From positions 124,001-188,000 of the forward strand of contig JAJJXM010000038.1 of NCBI GenBank assembly GCA_024516155.1: a DNA stretch of 64,000 nt, in the 5' to 3' direction. The position numbers and the translations under genes were made by a program. Position 1 is the stretch's first letter; every line of letters starts with the position of its first letter. This DNA is from Pyronema omphalodes. Its lineage: Eukaryota > Ascomycota > Pezizomycetes > Pezizales > Pyronemataceae. Under the pieces are notes generated by a model. The model was not told the origin of the DNA and made no database searches. It saw only the letters and a list, made by a program, of their open reading frames with translations. Shown here piece after piece: positions 1 through 10,989 of this stretch.

Positions 1-1054
1 GTGTGTTCCACATCGTTTCGGCGGAATCCGAGAAAAAAAGGCCAAGACATGATGTATCTTTCTTCCTGACTTAGACTACATATGACTATGATATCCTGGG
101 AATAGTGACAGAGTACATAAGTGTGCCTTCCTGTAAATATGTTTCCGTTCCGCACCTTCAGCACCGGGGTTGCTTAGGCAGGGGATATCCTTGATAAACA
201 TTTTGCTTGAATGCCCCCAAAGGCCAAGTCCAAGTCCAACTGTTGAACCTCGCTCGATGCACAGTTGCAGCGGAGACCTGGAGACCTAAAGCTAGTTGAC
301 GTGTACACATGTACATGTACAACATCTTTCGATTGTTTTTAACAGCTGATGATGGGTAATAAAACAAAGCCAGCAGCTCATGAGAGAATTATTATGTGAC
401 AAGAAATTCTGTAACCGCATCTTACATACGACTCTTTTTTTTGTTTTCCATTTACAGTTTTTGAAGAATCCAATAACTACTCTTTTTATATACAGGAAAC
501 GCTACCCCAAATCTTCGCCGCCAACCCCCTGTGAAATTTGCCATATCTGTTTCAGCGTTCGCACACGTTGTCACAGCCACAAAATTCCAGAGGCTCTCAT
601 TGAAGGAAAATGAAATAAAAGTCGCCACATCATAAAAATCTGTACAGGTACATGGTGCCATATTTCTTGAGTGAAAGAAAAAAAAAAGATAAAAAAACCC
701 CAGTTGCGTAAGCCGGTGGCGGCTGAACCATAAAAAAAACCACCCTCTACATCACAACTTTGTTGAAAAAATAAAAGAAAATCATGTACAGATTTGAAAA
801 AGCTAAAGAACCAAAAAAAAGAAGTTTTGCATCAAAAACTGTTAATGGGGATGATGGAGGTATTGTAGGATATATGGTATGATATGATGATGATTTGAAA
901 AACTGCGAAATGCCCCGAACTCCTTTCCATGCGGAAACATAATCAATGCTGTCCCTACCCAGTGGATATCGAAAAGGAAATCATTTATAAGCCAAAAAAA
1001 TGTCAAAGAAAAAAAATATAATCACAACGAAGAAGACGTAGAGAGACGGGCTAT
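1..1054. other. Intergenic / SET9 3' flank
   Basis: No gene is supported here. The sequence is AT-rich with several A runs and only short overlapping reading frames that lack recognisable domains. The part next to 1055 probably holds the 3' UTR of SET9, which is read leftward into this stretch. Confidence 0.5.
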
Positions 1055-3276
1055 TCATCGCTTTCCCTTCTTTGCCGGTGGCTGTTGTGGGGAATTGGCG
1101 GCCTGTTGTTCTGCGAGTCGCTTTTGCTCCTTTCGGTGTTCGGATGCGGTGACATAACGCTGAATCATGCGGTGATCCTCAATCTGGTCCTTATTACAAG
1201 TCAGAACTCCGTTTCAAATTTGCAAACGGATTTTGGGTTGTTTTATCTTACCTCTGTATCGCCCTTCCTACGGACTGTTTTCGGCCAGACTAACCCGTAG
1301 ATTTTGCTATGTCTTTCGCATCGCCGGCAACTTCTGGGTACATACCAACGGTCGTTGTGGATGAATTCTTCTTTGCAGTCCATGCATGTACATTTGATGC
1401 AATCGCTGTCATAAGAATTGAGGTAGTCACCGGGTACTCGTGTTCGTGCAGGTTCGAAGGCGGCACTGGATGGAGGAGGTGCAGTTTTGGACCGGCGTCG
1501 ACCCGTTGCCTTGCGAGGTGTTTCTACTGCCGGTATTTCTTGCACGGGCTCCTGCTTCACCACCGGCTCTTCAGACATCGAGATATCCATCGGCTCTGCT
1601 TTGGGGACCGGTGATGGGGGCTCGATTATGCTGCTAATGGCAGTAACGGGTGCTGGTACATAGACTGGTGCCGGCTGGACGCCTACATAGTTGTGTACTT
1701 GAGCAGTCTGTTGGTTATTGTAGACTACACTGCTATCCGTCATGGGACCCGAGCTATATGTTACTTGGTGTGCTCCGTTCTGTGGAGCGGCCCATGAAGC
1801 ACTCCTTGCATGACCCATTCGTCCATTTTCGCTGTACGACAATACCCGACCAAAGTCGTGAATTCGATTAACGAATCTGCTCGGGAGATTCGTCGTCTGC
1901 GGGCTGTATGTTAACGGTTTATGATATCCAGGAGATTGCGCGAGTGCTAATAGGGATTCGGCGATATCTGTTTCTCTCGACAATTCCGTATTAATGGCAC
2001 TGAGAGCTTGTGGTCGTACTGACGTCACTTCATGTGGAACCGGTGTCAGAACAACCTGCACAGGTAACTCGGGCTGAATCTCAGGTTTCACAACTGCCAC
2101 CGCGGGTCTGAAGACTTTTGTATCCTCGGGAGTAGTTCTATCACTGTATGGTGGGGTCAAGACGTCCTCCTTGCCGGCTTTCCGTTTGGTCTTCTTCTCC
2201 GGTGGCGGGGCGACTTCGGGGGTATCACCCTTCCGTTTGGACCGCGTCCTCCGCAGTCCAAGCGCATCAGGCGCATCTTGAGAATCCACAGTGGTGGGTT
2301 CTCCAGTTATATTTCTGTCCTGGGCCCATCCGTTCCTCACTTCTCTCTCACAAGTGCGGCATAAGCACTCTCTATTGTTTACTCCAAAGTAATCATCGGC
2401 ATACGCCACAGTGATTTCCTCGCCAACTTCAATGTCTCTTAGGACTACAAGTTGAATATTGTCCTTGTTGGAAGTGACAAATCTAGCGTTGGGTTCGCAG
2501 TCGTGGTTGACAAAGCGGGCCGGACCAAGAAGTAAACTCATGCCACCTATGCGTGTAGAATATATGATACTAAAGTCGGTTTTTCCCTGTGTGTAGGCCT
2601 CCTCTTCCTGCTCATTCATTTTCACCATGGCGCCCGTGAGATATTTTATCGTTTCGCCTTGGGCCAGGGATTTTCGTGCGAGAATACATGCCTCGGGGCA
2701 GGTAAGGTTGTAGCGGTTTGTAGCCGAGACTTCAAAGGGGCAATCGGGGAGGTAGACAGAGAGATAGCGTCGCGCGTGTCTAAAGTAAACCCCGATTAGT
2801 ACTCGAAGCCCCGTCCATCTGTAGCGCGCGCAGGACTCACTTGATGAAATCCTGCTTCAGGTTCTCATTTTTGGAGAGCTTATTTAAGAATGCTTTTATT
2901 CCTTTTAGCCTACACACAATTTAGTCCACCGTCTCGCTTGATTCAAGGGCCAATGCTTCGTACTCGAGGAATTGCTGTAAAGATGTTGATACGCTCCTGT
3001 TCTTAACAAGATCGTTGACAATAATTTTTGTAATAGCGTCTGTAACGACCCCACGATTCGGATGGTAGTTTTGCTTCATCTTGCGAATAATCGTCCAGTA
3101 GTACACCTGCAGCAGTACCGGGAACCAGTCAGTCGCGCGCAAAGCAGATGGGCGGTGTTTATAGAACGCCAATGGGACTTATGAGCACATACACGATCAA
3201 CCAAGGAATCAGTCAGTAGGTCGTCAAATTCGGCGAGCTGCGTGAGCGACAACTGGTGTCGCTCCGGCGACGGCAT
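1055..3276 (-). CDS. SET9: Histone H4-K20 methyltransferase SET9
   Basis: SET-domain lysine methyltransferase of the fungal SET9/KMT5 family, which methylates histone H4 lysine 20 in chromatin. Five exons join in frame into about 652 aa: 3193-3276, 2964-3106, 2841-2909, 1252-2779 and 1055-1189. The N-terminus (LTQLAEFDDLLTDSLVD, then YYWTIIRK) is the typical SET9 lead-in. The SET core shows YLPDCPFEVSATNRY, then RFVNHDCEPNARF with the conserved NHxC, then GEEITVAYADDYFG followed by a Cys-rich post-SET CLCRTCE. The C-terminal half is a long basic, proline-rich tail ending in a lysine-rich segment. Intron 2 (54 bp, 2910-2963) was placed because reading through meets a stop, while splicing gives QQFLELKGIKAF, which fits the family. 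The gene is divergent from the uL14m gene. The start is the ATG at 3276. Family is near certain; exact splice sites are inferred. Confidence 0.93.
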
Positions 3277-4465
3277 GGTGGGCGGCGGTCGTCGAGGGTT
3301 CTTTGGATGAACGTGGGCGCCACGTGAAGGAAGCTGGGGAGCAGTGTTCGTGGGGTCGTCGGATATCGAGTCTCGAGCTGGATATCAGATGGAAGAGCCA
3401 ATTGTTGGGGAGAGAGACGAGTTGTTCATATTTGGGAAAACCGGAGGCTGGTGGTGGGTGGGTGGTCGGGGACTATTGTTGGCGGAGTGGCAGTCGTGCT
3501 GTCCCGGGCTTGCGTACTGGAAGGAGCGGCGGAGATGGCGGAGTGACGGTGACGGAGGAGGAGAGGGGAAGAGAAGGAGAAGAAGAAGAGGAGGAGAGAA
3601 GGAGGAGAGGAGGTAAAGTAGGTTATGGTGGTGGGCCGGGTGGCAGCGAGAAGGAGGAGGAGAAGGAGGAGAAGAAGGAGGAGGAGGGGTGGAGAAAAAG
3701 AAGAGGAAGGTCCGATCCTCTGTGGTGGGTTTCTTCGTGCTTTAAGGTGCATGATTTGATTGCTGGGGGGGGGGGGGGGGTGGCCATTTTGTGAGTTCCA
3801 GACAGTGTTAGTTTGGATGGTGGTGCAGTGGGCAGTGGGCAGGTGGGCAGTGGGGAGGGCACTGGGAGGGGAGGGGGGAAGGATGGACGGCTAGAAAGTT
3901 GGACAAGAAAGCCCGTTCGTTCTCTCTGCCTCTCTCTCTCTCTCTTTCTCTTTCTCTCTATCTTCCACAGGCTGTGTCTCCTCCCTCGTCGAAGCCAGCA
4001 ACCATTTTCGTATGTAGCTTAGCATTGCCAAAATGCGAAGGTCAACTATACCAATTCCTTCGAAGGCGTCGTCTATTCCTCAATTAGTCCTCTCCAAAAC
4101 CCTCCCTAAAATCCAATCTAACCCTAAATATCCCAATTATGCCAAATAAAACCCCTGTTCCTAAAATCTAAAAAGCGTGGCCGTCGTAACTCTATCTGGC
4201 CGTGCTACTCTGGTGTGGTTTTGGGTGTTTTTTCTTCCAAAACCGTCGTCGTGCAAAATAATCTCACTCGCATATTCCTAGCAACTTTACTAGGCCCGTA
4301 AACGCAGCACCATATCGCACTCCCGCCTTTTTTGCGTTGCCGGCAGCCCAATCATCCTCCGAACGAACCGACCGACCCACCTCCACAACTTCTCAACTTC
4401 AAAAGAAAAATCACCACACACGCACCCGGTATACAGCAACAGTCTGCGCCGGCCACCCGCCCACC
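3277..4465. promoter_or_regulatory. Divergent promoter region SET9/MRPL38
   Basis: This stretch separates two divergently read genes and must hold both promoters. It contains a polypurine block at about 3541-3720 (GGA/GAA-rich), a G16 run at 3765-3780 and a CT-rich tract near 3928-3960. Polypyrimidine tracts are common in fungal promoters. No defined TATA or factor site is claimed. The long reading frames over the purine block are composition artefacts. Confidence 0.5.
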
Positions 4466-5250
4466 ATGATTCAACTAAAGGTGCAACCCTTTTCTTTGCA
4501 TATTGCCGGCGTACGAATCTCGCTAACCAGTGGGGCTGTCGCTAGTCCATGCTCAACTGTATCGACAACTCTGGAGCCGCGGTTGTCGAGTGCGTTCAGG
4601 TCCTGAAGATGAAGCGCGCTGCAAAAGTCGGTACGTGCAACAAAATATCCTTCGAGAAGGTCCATCGGGGCCTAGTCAATCCCCCATAAAAAGCACACAC
4701 ACCCACACACACCCACACATACACAACACCTACGATCTCCCGCCGGTCTATACACGATCTCCGCAGACCTTCCGCTAAAGCTCCCCCCCCCAGGTGACCG
4801 TATCGTCGTCGTCGTCCAGAAGCAGCGTAACCTTGCCGCCGATTTGGCCGGAGCTGCCGCCGCCGCACAGAAGGTCCGTCGTGGTGACATCTCTCACGCC
4901 GTTGTTGTCCGAACAAAGAAGAAGTACGGACGTCCTGACGGAAGCTTTGTCCGTTTCGATGACAACGCTTGCGTGTTGATCAACAAGGCCGGTGACCCCA
5001 TGGGAACCCGTTTGAACGGTACGTCGAATCAGCAGAGCCCCCGGAACTCTCGAAGAGCCTCAAGTTTGGTGGAAGCTAGGTGGAGGACGATGGTGTATAG
5101 AGAAAACATGAAGGATGCGTGGAGCAAACATGAGGCTTGGGAACGGGAGATGGATAACATGTGGCTGACACAATTGCAGGAGCCGTCGCCCAGGAGTTGC
5201 GCGGAAAGCAGTGGTCCAAGATTCTTTCTCTTGCACCTGCTTTCGTATAG
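4466..5250 (+). CDS. MRPL38: Mitochondrial ribosomal protein uL14m
   Basis: Large-subunit mitochondrial ribosomal protein of the L14 family (yeast Mrpl38), which binds rRNA in the mitoribosome. Four exons: 4466-4480, 4546-4630, 4794-5018 and 5180-5250, giving 131 aa. Visible L14 signatures are [10 protein letters not shown] near the N-terminus, [55 protein letters not shown] and the terminal [10 protein letters not shown]. The first coding exon holds only five codons, as often seen in fungal ribosomal genes. Intron 2 holds a short CACACC repeat and ends in a polypyrimidine tract directly before the acceptor at 4793. The length matches bacterial L14 (about 122 aa) plus an Ala-rich insertion (about residues 49-56). 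The organellar form is inferred because it resembles bacterial and mitochondrial L14 more than cytosolic uL14. Confidence 0.93.
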
Positions 5251-5748
5251 ATTTCTTTTTCAAAATAGATACCAGGAGTTGAATGTTTGGGTTTGTAAGA
5301 TACTGGGTTTCATCGTTGTCATGAATATTCACGGGTTTTTTTGGTTGCACAAAATTTTCAATATTTTTTTGCGGATTACATGGAAGTGGTGGAGAACTAC
5401 TTGATATTAGAGCTCGAAGCCCAGTTGACGGGCTATGACTCGGAAGTTCCTGGGTCTCTTAAATCATTGCCCAATTCCAAATGGAACTGGGTGTAGGAAA
5501 AACTCCGAATGGAAGATACCAGAATGCAGCTCCCTAGGCGTATCTCGCCAAAGGCTGCCGAAATACAGTTTACCGGTGCGGCTTGCCGAAAGCTACAATA
5601 ATAATAACCAAACGCGTAGACAGAACCAAAGTTCGACTTTGCAAGTTTGATTCCAATGTTCATAACACATTATCGTATTTACTCCTAATAATTCCATGTA
5701 AAATCAAACGCCTTTCTGAAATCCAATAACCCCCATATCATCCTCTCT
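5251..5748. other. Convergent intergenic MRPL38/RPB9
   Basis: Short spacer between the 3' ends of two convergent genes. It must contain both 3' UTRs and terminators. No coding, RNA or repeat feature was recognised. Confidence 0.5.
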
Positions 5749-6419
5749 CTAATGATGCACTTTACCGCAAGAAATACACACGTAGAACAAAGACTGTATA
5801 TGTCGTCAGCAACTGCTTTTCTGCTCACCAAACAAAAAGCAGACAAAGGCGAAGAAGCATAGAAGAAGTGAAGCAAGTAAAGCATAGCATTACAAGCCAT
5901 ACCACTTCTTCCCCAACCGGTCTCCAGCAGCCTTTGTCCGTAAATCCAACGTAAAAGACTCACCATCTTAGTATCCTCCGTCCGCTGCTGAGACTGGAAG
6001 AACACAGACTCCGACTCTCCACACTGCGGACAGATCTTAACAGCCTTAGGAAGCGTAGGATCACTTCCGATATCTGTAGTAACACCAGCAGTTTCTCCTG
6101 CGTTACTGGAAAGGTTATTACGGAATACGCAGTAGGTGTTTGCAGGTTCGGTGTTGTGGCAGGTACGGCATCGGTAGAGAAGGGTGTTGGTTGTGCGGTC
6201 TTCGTGGGGGTAGAGCATGTTGGAGCTATTGACGGAGTGTCAGTATATCGTTATCATAGTCATGAGGAGAGGCTTTTGTAAAAGAGAAAGAGAAGAAGGA
6301 GAAACAGAGGTAAAGGAAACACGAGGAAACACGAACCATTCACGACAGAAGCGGAAGGAAACCTTTTCGCGAGAAGATCGCTGAGCCTCGGGGGCGGGAG
6401 TTCCCATTTCGGAGGACAT
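5749..6419 (-). CDS. RPB9: RNA polymerase II subunit RPB9
   Basis: Small zinc-ribbon subunit of RNA polymerase II, involved in start-site selection, fidelity and TFIIS-stimulated cleavage. Three exons (6337-6419, 5964-6225, 5749-5793) give 129 aa. The N-terminal ribbon pairs CREC with CRTC around NMLYPHED; the Cys of CREC is split by intron 1. The C-terminal ribbon pairs CPQC with CISC, and between them VFFQSQQRTEDTKM is the RPB9/TFIIS-type loop. The last exon is only 45 nt (SLFYVCISCGKVHH then stop); without it the second zinc site would be missing, which fixes the splice. The ATG at 6419 opens a short leader before FRFC. It is divergent from MRPL12, about 450 bp away. Confidence 0.95.
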
Positions 6420-6866
6420 GATTGACGATAGTTGATATTTCGAGTAAAAGCGAGCGTGGGTAGGTTCGTTCAAGTGGTATTTATTGTGCTATAGTTCCTG
6501 AGTAGCAGCTGTCGCGATGTGTAGTATATTTTCCAGAGCTTTCTCTTTGAAAGTGAAAGCTGTATGGTGTATGATATGTGAGTGGTTGTCTCAACGCGTG
6601 TGCCTCTCGTAATTCGAACTAATCCCAAAACATACTAACCAAAATTTTCCCACACCCGCAAAAAAAGATTCCCAGTTGCCCGGCCTAAATTTCACCTCCC
6701 GAGCCCTCCGTCCACAATTGAACCCGCACCACGCATCACCGAGTTTCAGCACATCTCGCCACTTTCCGAAGCGTCAGAAGAGATCGAATTCCAGAAAACT
6801 AAAAAAAAAAAAAACCAACCCTCCCAGGAAACCCATATCCACCCTCTGACCCAACCCCAATTCAAA
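6420..6866. promoter_or_regulatory. Divergent promoter region RPB9/MRPL12
   Basis: A 447-bp shared upstream region for two divergently transcribed expression-machinery genes, one nuclear RNA polymerase and one mitoribosome. The MRPL12-proximal part (6600-6866) is C/A-rich with an A12-like run near 6801. No specific motif is assigned. Confidence 0.5.
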
Positions 6867-7592
6867 ATGTCTCTCGCCTCCAGATGCTGCGCCCGTTTGG
6901 CTCGTTCCACTCGCTCCACCTCTACCACTTTCACCCCGCTCTCCGCACTCCCGGCTCGTCGCTTCAACTCTACCAATGCCGCTGTCGACCCTAAGATCTC
7001 TGCTATCGTCGACCAGATCTCTCAGCTTACCCTTCTCCAGACCGCTGAGTTGGTTTCTTCCTTGAAGGTATGAAATGAGACCTTACCATTCATTCATGAT
7101 GCCTATGTTCCGACATCGGATTCCTTTGACCATGACTTTGGCGCGACACCAGGACAATATAGTCCCCGAGTCCCCGAGTCCCAAAGCCCCAGAATCCCCC
7201 CGTCCCAGGAAGAAACTACCACCATGACATTCCCAAGAAACCAAGCATTAACCTCTCCCTAGACCCGTCTCAACATTCCCGACATGGCACTCCAATCCTT
7301 TTCCGCCGCGCCTGCATCCGCAGGAGCCGCCGCTCCCGCCGCCGTCGAAGAAGCCGAAGAAGAAGTAGTCCAAGAGAAGACCATGTTCAACGTCAAACTA
7401 GTTTCTTTTGACGCTGCTGCCAAACCCAAGATTATCAAGGAGGTCAAGTCCTTGTTAGGCTTGTCATTGGTTGACTCTAAGAAGTTTGTCGAGTCTGTAC
7501 CAAAGGTCTTGAAGGAGGGTTTGAGCAAGGAGGACTCGGAGAAGATTCAGAAGACTTTGCAGGATTTGGGTGCTAAGGTTGATTTGGAGTAA
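6867..7592 (+). CDS. MRPL12: Mitochondrial ribosomal protein bL12m
   Basis: Mitochondrial homologue of bacterial L7/L12, the stalk protein that recruits translation GTPases. Two exons, 6867-7067 and 7263-7592, give 176 aa. The N-terminus (MSLASRCCARLARSTRS...RRFNST) is Arg/Ser-rich without acids, a typical mitochondrial presequence. It is followed by the dimerisation helix region (ISAIVDQISQLTLLQTAELVSSLK), an Ala/Pro hinge, and the C-terminal domain with EKTMFNVKLVSFDAAAKPKIIKEVKSLLGLSLVDSK in pieces and the closing LQDLGAKVDLE. The intron falls between the N-terminal domain and the hinge (phase 0). The ATG at 6867 follows an A/C-rich leader. Confidence 0.95.
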
Positions 7593-8906
7593 TTCTTTCA
7601 AAATCATTAGGCATTCCCACCCCCCACCCCCCCCCCAATATAAATGAAATTGAATCGATTTTTGTTCTTATCGTTCATTCATTTATATCAGCCTTTTAAT
7701 ATTTCAAATTTTCTCAAAAGGATGGCGGGCGGGGAGAGGTGTGGGGTATGGGGTGTGAAAGAGTGAGTGAGAAAAGGAAATGGAATTCAAAATACAAAAA
7801 AATAAAACCACAAAATTTCTTTAGAGAAAGACTATATTGATGATGAGTAGCGTTAAGGGGGAGGGGGGGGGGGGAGGGAGGGCAAAAAAACAGAGGGTTT
7901 TATGTATCATATGATAGGACGAGGACTTGTATAACTAGAATTGAACCGCTTTGGTTTTGGGTACACTGTGAAATTCAGAGTAATCATCTCAACACATGGG
8001 AACGGTATACATTATGCATTATACATTATACTCGGAAGATCTGCTTGGATCTTGGAGCTTCTTGGGTCTTGGATCTTGGATCTTGGATCTTGGATAAGAA
8101 TTTCTACAGCTGAGTGAAGTAGTACTTGATAACATAACATCCAAGAAGACTACCGCTACCGCTACTCATATCATACATCATAACCCATACATCATACATC
8201 ATACATCATACATCATACATCCTACAAGTCTGATTCCAAGATTCTGAGATTCTGAGATTCCACAATTTTAGTTTATTTCTATATCTATAGTTTGTAGCAT
8301 TACCGCCATGACTGCGATTGTTGCGATTGTTGCCATTGCTGTGATTGTTATTATTTATGTCGTTTTGATTTCCTCGCCGTCATGAAGCATTTCAAGCTCT
8401 CAAATCTCTAGAATCATCTCTGCATCTCTGGCTGTTGGATCATCTCTGGCTATTAGATCATGCCTGCATCTCAGGCTATTGGATTACTCCGGAGACCAGT
8501 GATCACCTTTATTTTTCCGTTTCTTTAATTTTTTGCCTCCTCTTCCTTTTCCTCCTCTTTTGCCGCGGTGTGTTTTTTCAGGCCTGTATCCGTCCCCACC
8601 CCAACCTGCACCCTCACCCCCTTCCCCTTGCCACTCCCCTTCCCCCTCCCACTCCCCTTCCCACTCCCGCTCCCGCTCCCGCTCTCGCTCCCCGTCACCG
8701 TACCCGGCCTTATATCCTCTATACTCCCTATCCTCCCTGTCCTCCTCACATTCCCTGTTTTCACTATTCCATAAATCCCCCGTATCCTCCCTATCCTCCC
8801 CGCCCTTATATCCTCTATCCTCCCTATCCTCCCAATCCTCCCCATCCCTATCCCCCCCATCACCACTTTCATCCCCCCTCCAACCAGCAGCAGCAAAACA
8901 CGGTAA
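7593..8906. repeat. Intergenic with 7-bp tandem repeats and CT-rich block
   Basis: About 1.3 kb between two 3' ends (MRPL12 and CTK3). It holds a C-rich run after the MRPL12 stop, a G-rich run near 7858-7882, a GGATCTT-type heptamer repeat at about 8041-8096, a CATACAT-type heptamer repeat at about 8166-8222, and a CCT/CCC-rich low-complexity block at about 8580-8870. Long frames over the last block are compositional, not genes. Confidence 0.6.
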
Positions 8907-10322
8907 CTAACCAGCAATACTAGCGGCCAAAATTTCATTTTCCTCTCTCATAATCTCAAAGTCATCCGAATTTAGATCCGAATCTGCTTCTTCCCAAGCT
9001 TTTTCAAATTCCCAGTTTTCGTTTCCTGTTTGCCAGATATTTTCACGGAGGCGTTTATGCTGTGGGGTGGGTTAGTATTGTATATTGTATTAAAAAAAAA
9101 AAAAATGATATGGGGGCTTGGGGTTGGGGGTTTTGTTTGATTATGTTAGATAGGGTGTTGAAGTGTCAAAATTATTAAACTCACCCTCTCCCGATCTTCC
9201 TCCATTCTCTGCTGTATCAAATTCTCATCGAAATGTCTTCTTTTCCCGGGTCTACTAGAAGGACTGGAATCATCCCCGGTATTTTCATCTCCTGATTGTT
9301 CATTTTCTTCATCGTCGTCACTTTCGTCGAGTTTTTTATGGTTCTTTTCTCGTTCTGAAAGCTGGTTGACTAGTTTTTCTAGGACGGGAGTGGTGATTAT
9401 CGATTTGGCGTGTAGGGAGTGGAGAACCTGGGAAAGGTGGGGAATGTTAGCATGACCTTGGAATGGGATGATGGAGGAGAAGAAGATGATGATGATGATG
9501 GGTAGTGAAGGTTCCCGGGGGTGTTATTTGGGATCTTGGAGTCTTGGGAGCTTTTGGAGGGCTGTAGAAACTTTCGATATCCTTCCAAATGACCACAGCA
9601 GCCATCAACGGCCGCCGCAGAGCTTTTATCTCCCAGGGAGGTGGTGGGGGGTATGGAGAAAGTAGGGCAATATAAAATAGTCCAACCAACCTTCTTCGCC
9701 GTCTCAGCATTCGCAGCCCCAACCTGATCATCAGGTGCAACCGCATCAATAATCAAAGACAGATCCCGCTGGATCATCTTGATGTAGCTGGTATATGAGG
9801 CGGCTAGGGATTGGTCGCAGAGGGATTCGATGAAGTAGAGGATATTGATTCGTGTGTTCATTGTGCAGTCTTTCTGGGAGGTGTGTTAGCTATTGTTATT
9901 TCATACAGGACATAGAGATGGGAGGAGGGGGATTGGAGGATGTGAAGGGAAGATCTTGAGGTGGTGGTGATGCTGCTGCTGGGGAATTGAAGCTTTTGGA
10001 TCCTCGGGTTTTCGAAAGTCTTCACGAAACTTCACAAGCCTTCATAAGAATTCTCCAAGCTCCCCTCCCCATAATCCAGCAAATCTCCCAGCTCCCCAGC
10101 TCCGTAACCTCCCCCAATCCCCAACCCGCAACTTTCAACCCGCAACTCAAACAAAAAGGCAGCACCCACACTCGAAAGCTGTTCCAAAATAACACTAAAA
10201 AGATCCTCATCAACATCTCTATTTTTCAGTGCAAACTGAGCACATTGTTTCGCAGCCACCGAGCTGGCTGTAAGATTCGAGATTAGTCGTGTGAAATGTA
10301 ATCGACATTGGAAGGCGTCCAT
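8907..10322 (-). CDS. CTK3: CTD kinase subunit gamma (Ctk3-like)
   Basis: Non-catalytic subunit of the CTDK-I complex (Ctk1-Ctk2-Ctk3), which phosphorylates Ser2 of the RNA polymerase II C-terminal repeat. Four exons: about 10172-10322, 9691-9869, 9185-9427 and 8907-9059, about 241 aa. The N-terminal half is a CID-like helical domain: MDAFQCRLHFTRLISNL, then FALKNRDVDEDLFSVILEQL, then MNTRINILYFIESLCD, then MIQRDLSLIIDAVAPDD. A Glu/Asp-rich linker follows (DDDEENEQSGDEN), and the last exon ends in an aromatic/acidic tail (WQTGNENWEFEKAWEEAD). The boundary of exons 1 and 2 is ambiguous: donor GTGTGG with acceptor AAAG gives EQLSNCTMNTR, while a pair shifted by two and four bases gives EQLSSKDCTMNTR; both are open. 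Family assignment rests on the characteristic order of these motifs. Confidence 0.88.
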
Positions 10323-10989
10323 TTGTTGGGTTTTCTGTTTTCCGTTTTTCTGGATTGTATGGATTGTGATTGTGATTGCGATTGGTTTTATGGGCTGAGT
10401 TTTTATGTTGGCTGAGCTTTTGTTTTTCCTTGCTGGGTTTAATTGCCTTCTGGAGTTTTGTGCTTGTGGAGCTTCGTTGAACCTTGTAAACCTTATAAAA
10501 CCTCGTGAACCTTATAAAACTTCCTTAAACTTCCTCAAGTCGTCAATCCTCAAGTCGTCAATCCTCAAGTCGTGCACCTTCAAAGTAGTTGCAAAGACAG
10601 TGATGATCCGATGTTTCCAAGCTCAATCCACGAAAGCAGCCGGGAAGACGCGACTGAACAATCGTTTGTGGGCGGGTAACTATTCTACCTTCTATTTCGG
10701 GGGGTATTGTTCCCACGTCATTGGTAGCAGCCGTTTCAACACGCGTGTAACGAAGGAAGGAAGGAAGGAAGAAGGGACTAGTTTATTGATAGATCCCTGT
10801 TACGCGAAGCTGGAGCAGAGGCAGGCGCGGTGGAAGGTGATGGCTGTGGCCGTGGTGATGTACCCACGACCGAGAAAAGCAGCAAAGCAGAAAAGCAGAA
10901 AAGCAGCAACCCACGACCGAGAAAAGCAGCAAAACAGAAAAGCAGCAAATACTACGAAGCGAATAAAATAAAAGAAAGCAGCAGCAGCA
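10323..10989. promoter_or_regulatory. Divergent promoter region CTK3 / J-like gene
   Basis: A 667-bp shared upstream region. It contains a CTCAAGTCGTCAAT direct repeat (about 10535-10577), short GGAA repeats (10753-10772), and an imperfect 50-bp duplication (10863-10950) built on ACGACCGAGAAAAGCAGC. A 188-codon frame on the plus strand crosses these repeats but has no protein-like composition. Confidence 0.5.

Noticed and set aside
3303..3862. Gly/Glu/Arg-rich and Ser/Leu/Pro-rich frames near the SET9 promoter
   Set aside because: Encoded by a polypurine block; low complexity only.
10405..10971. 188-codon frame upstream of the J-like gene
   Set aside because: Crosses several short repeats and lies in the divergent promoter; residue composition is not protein-like.
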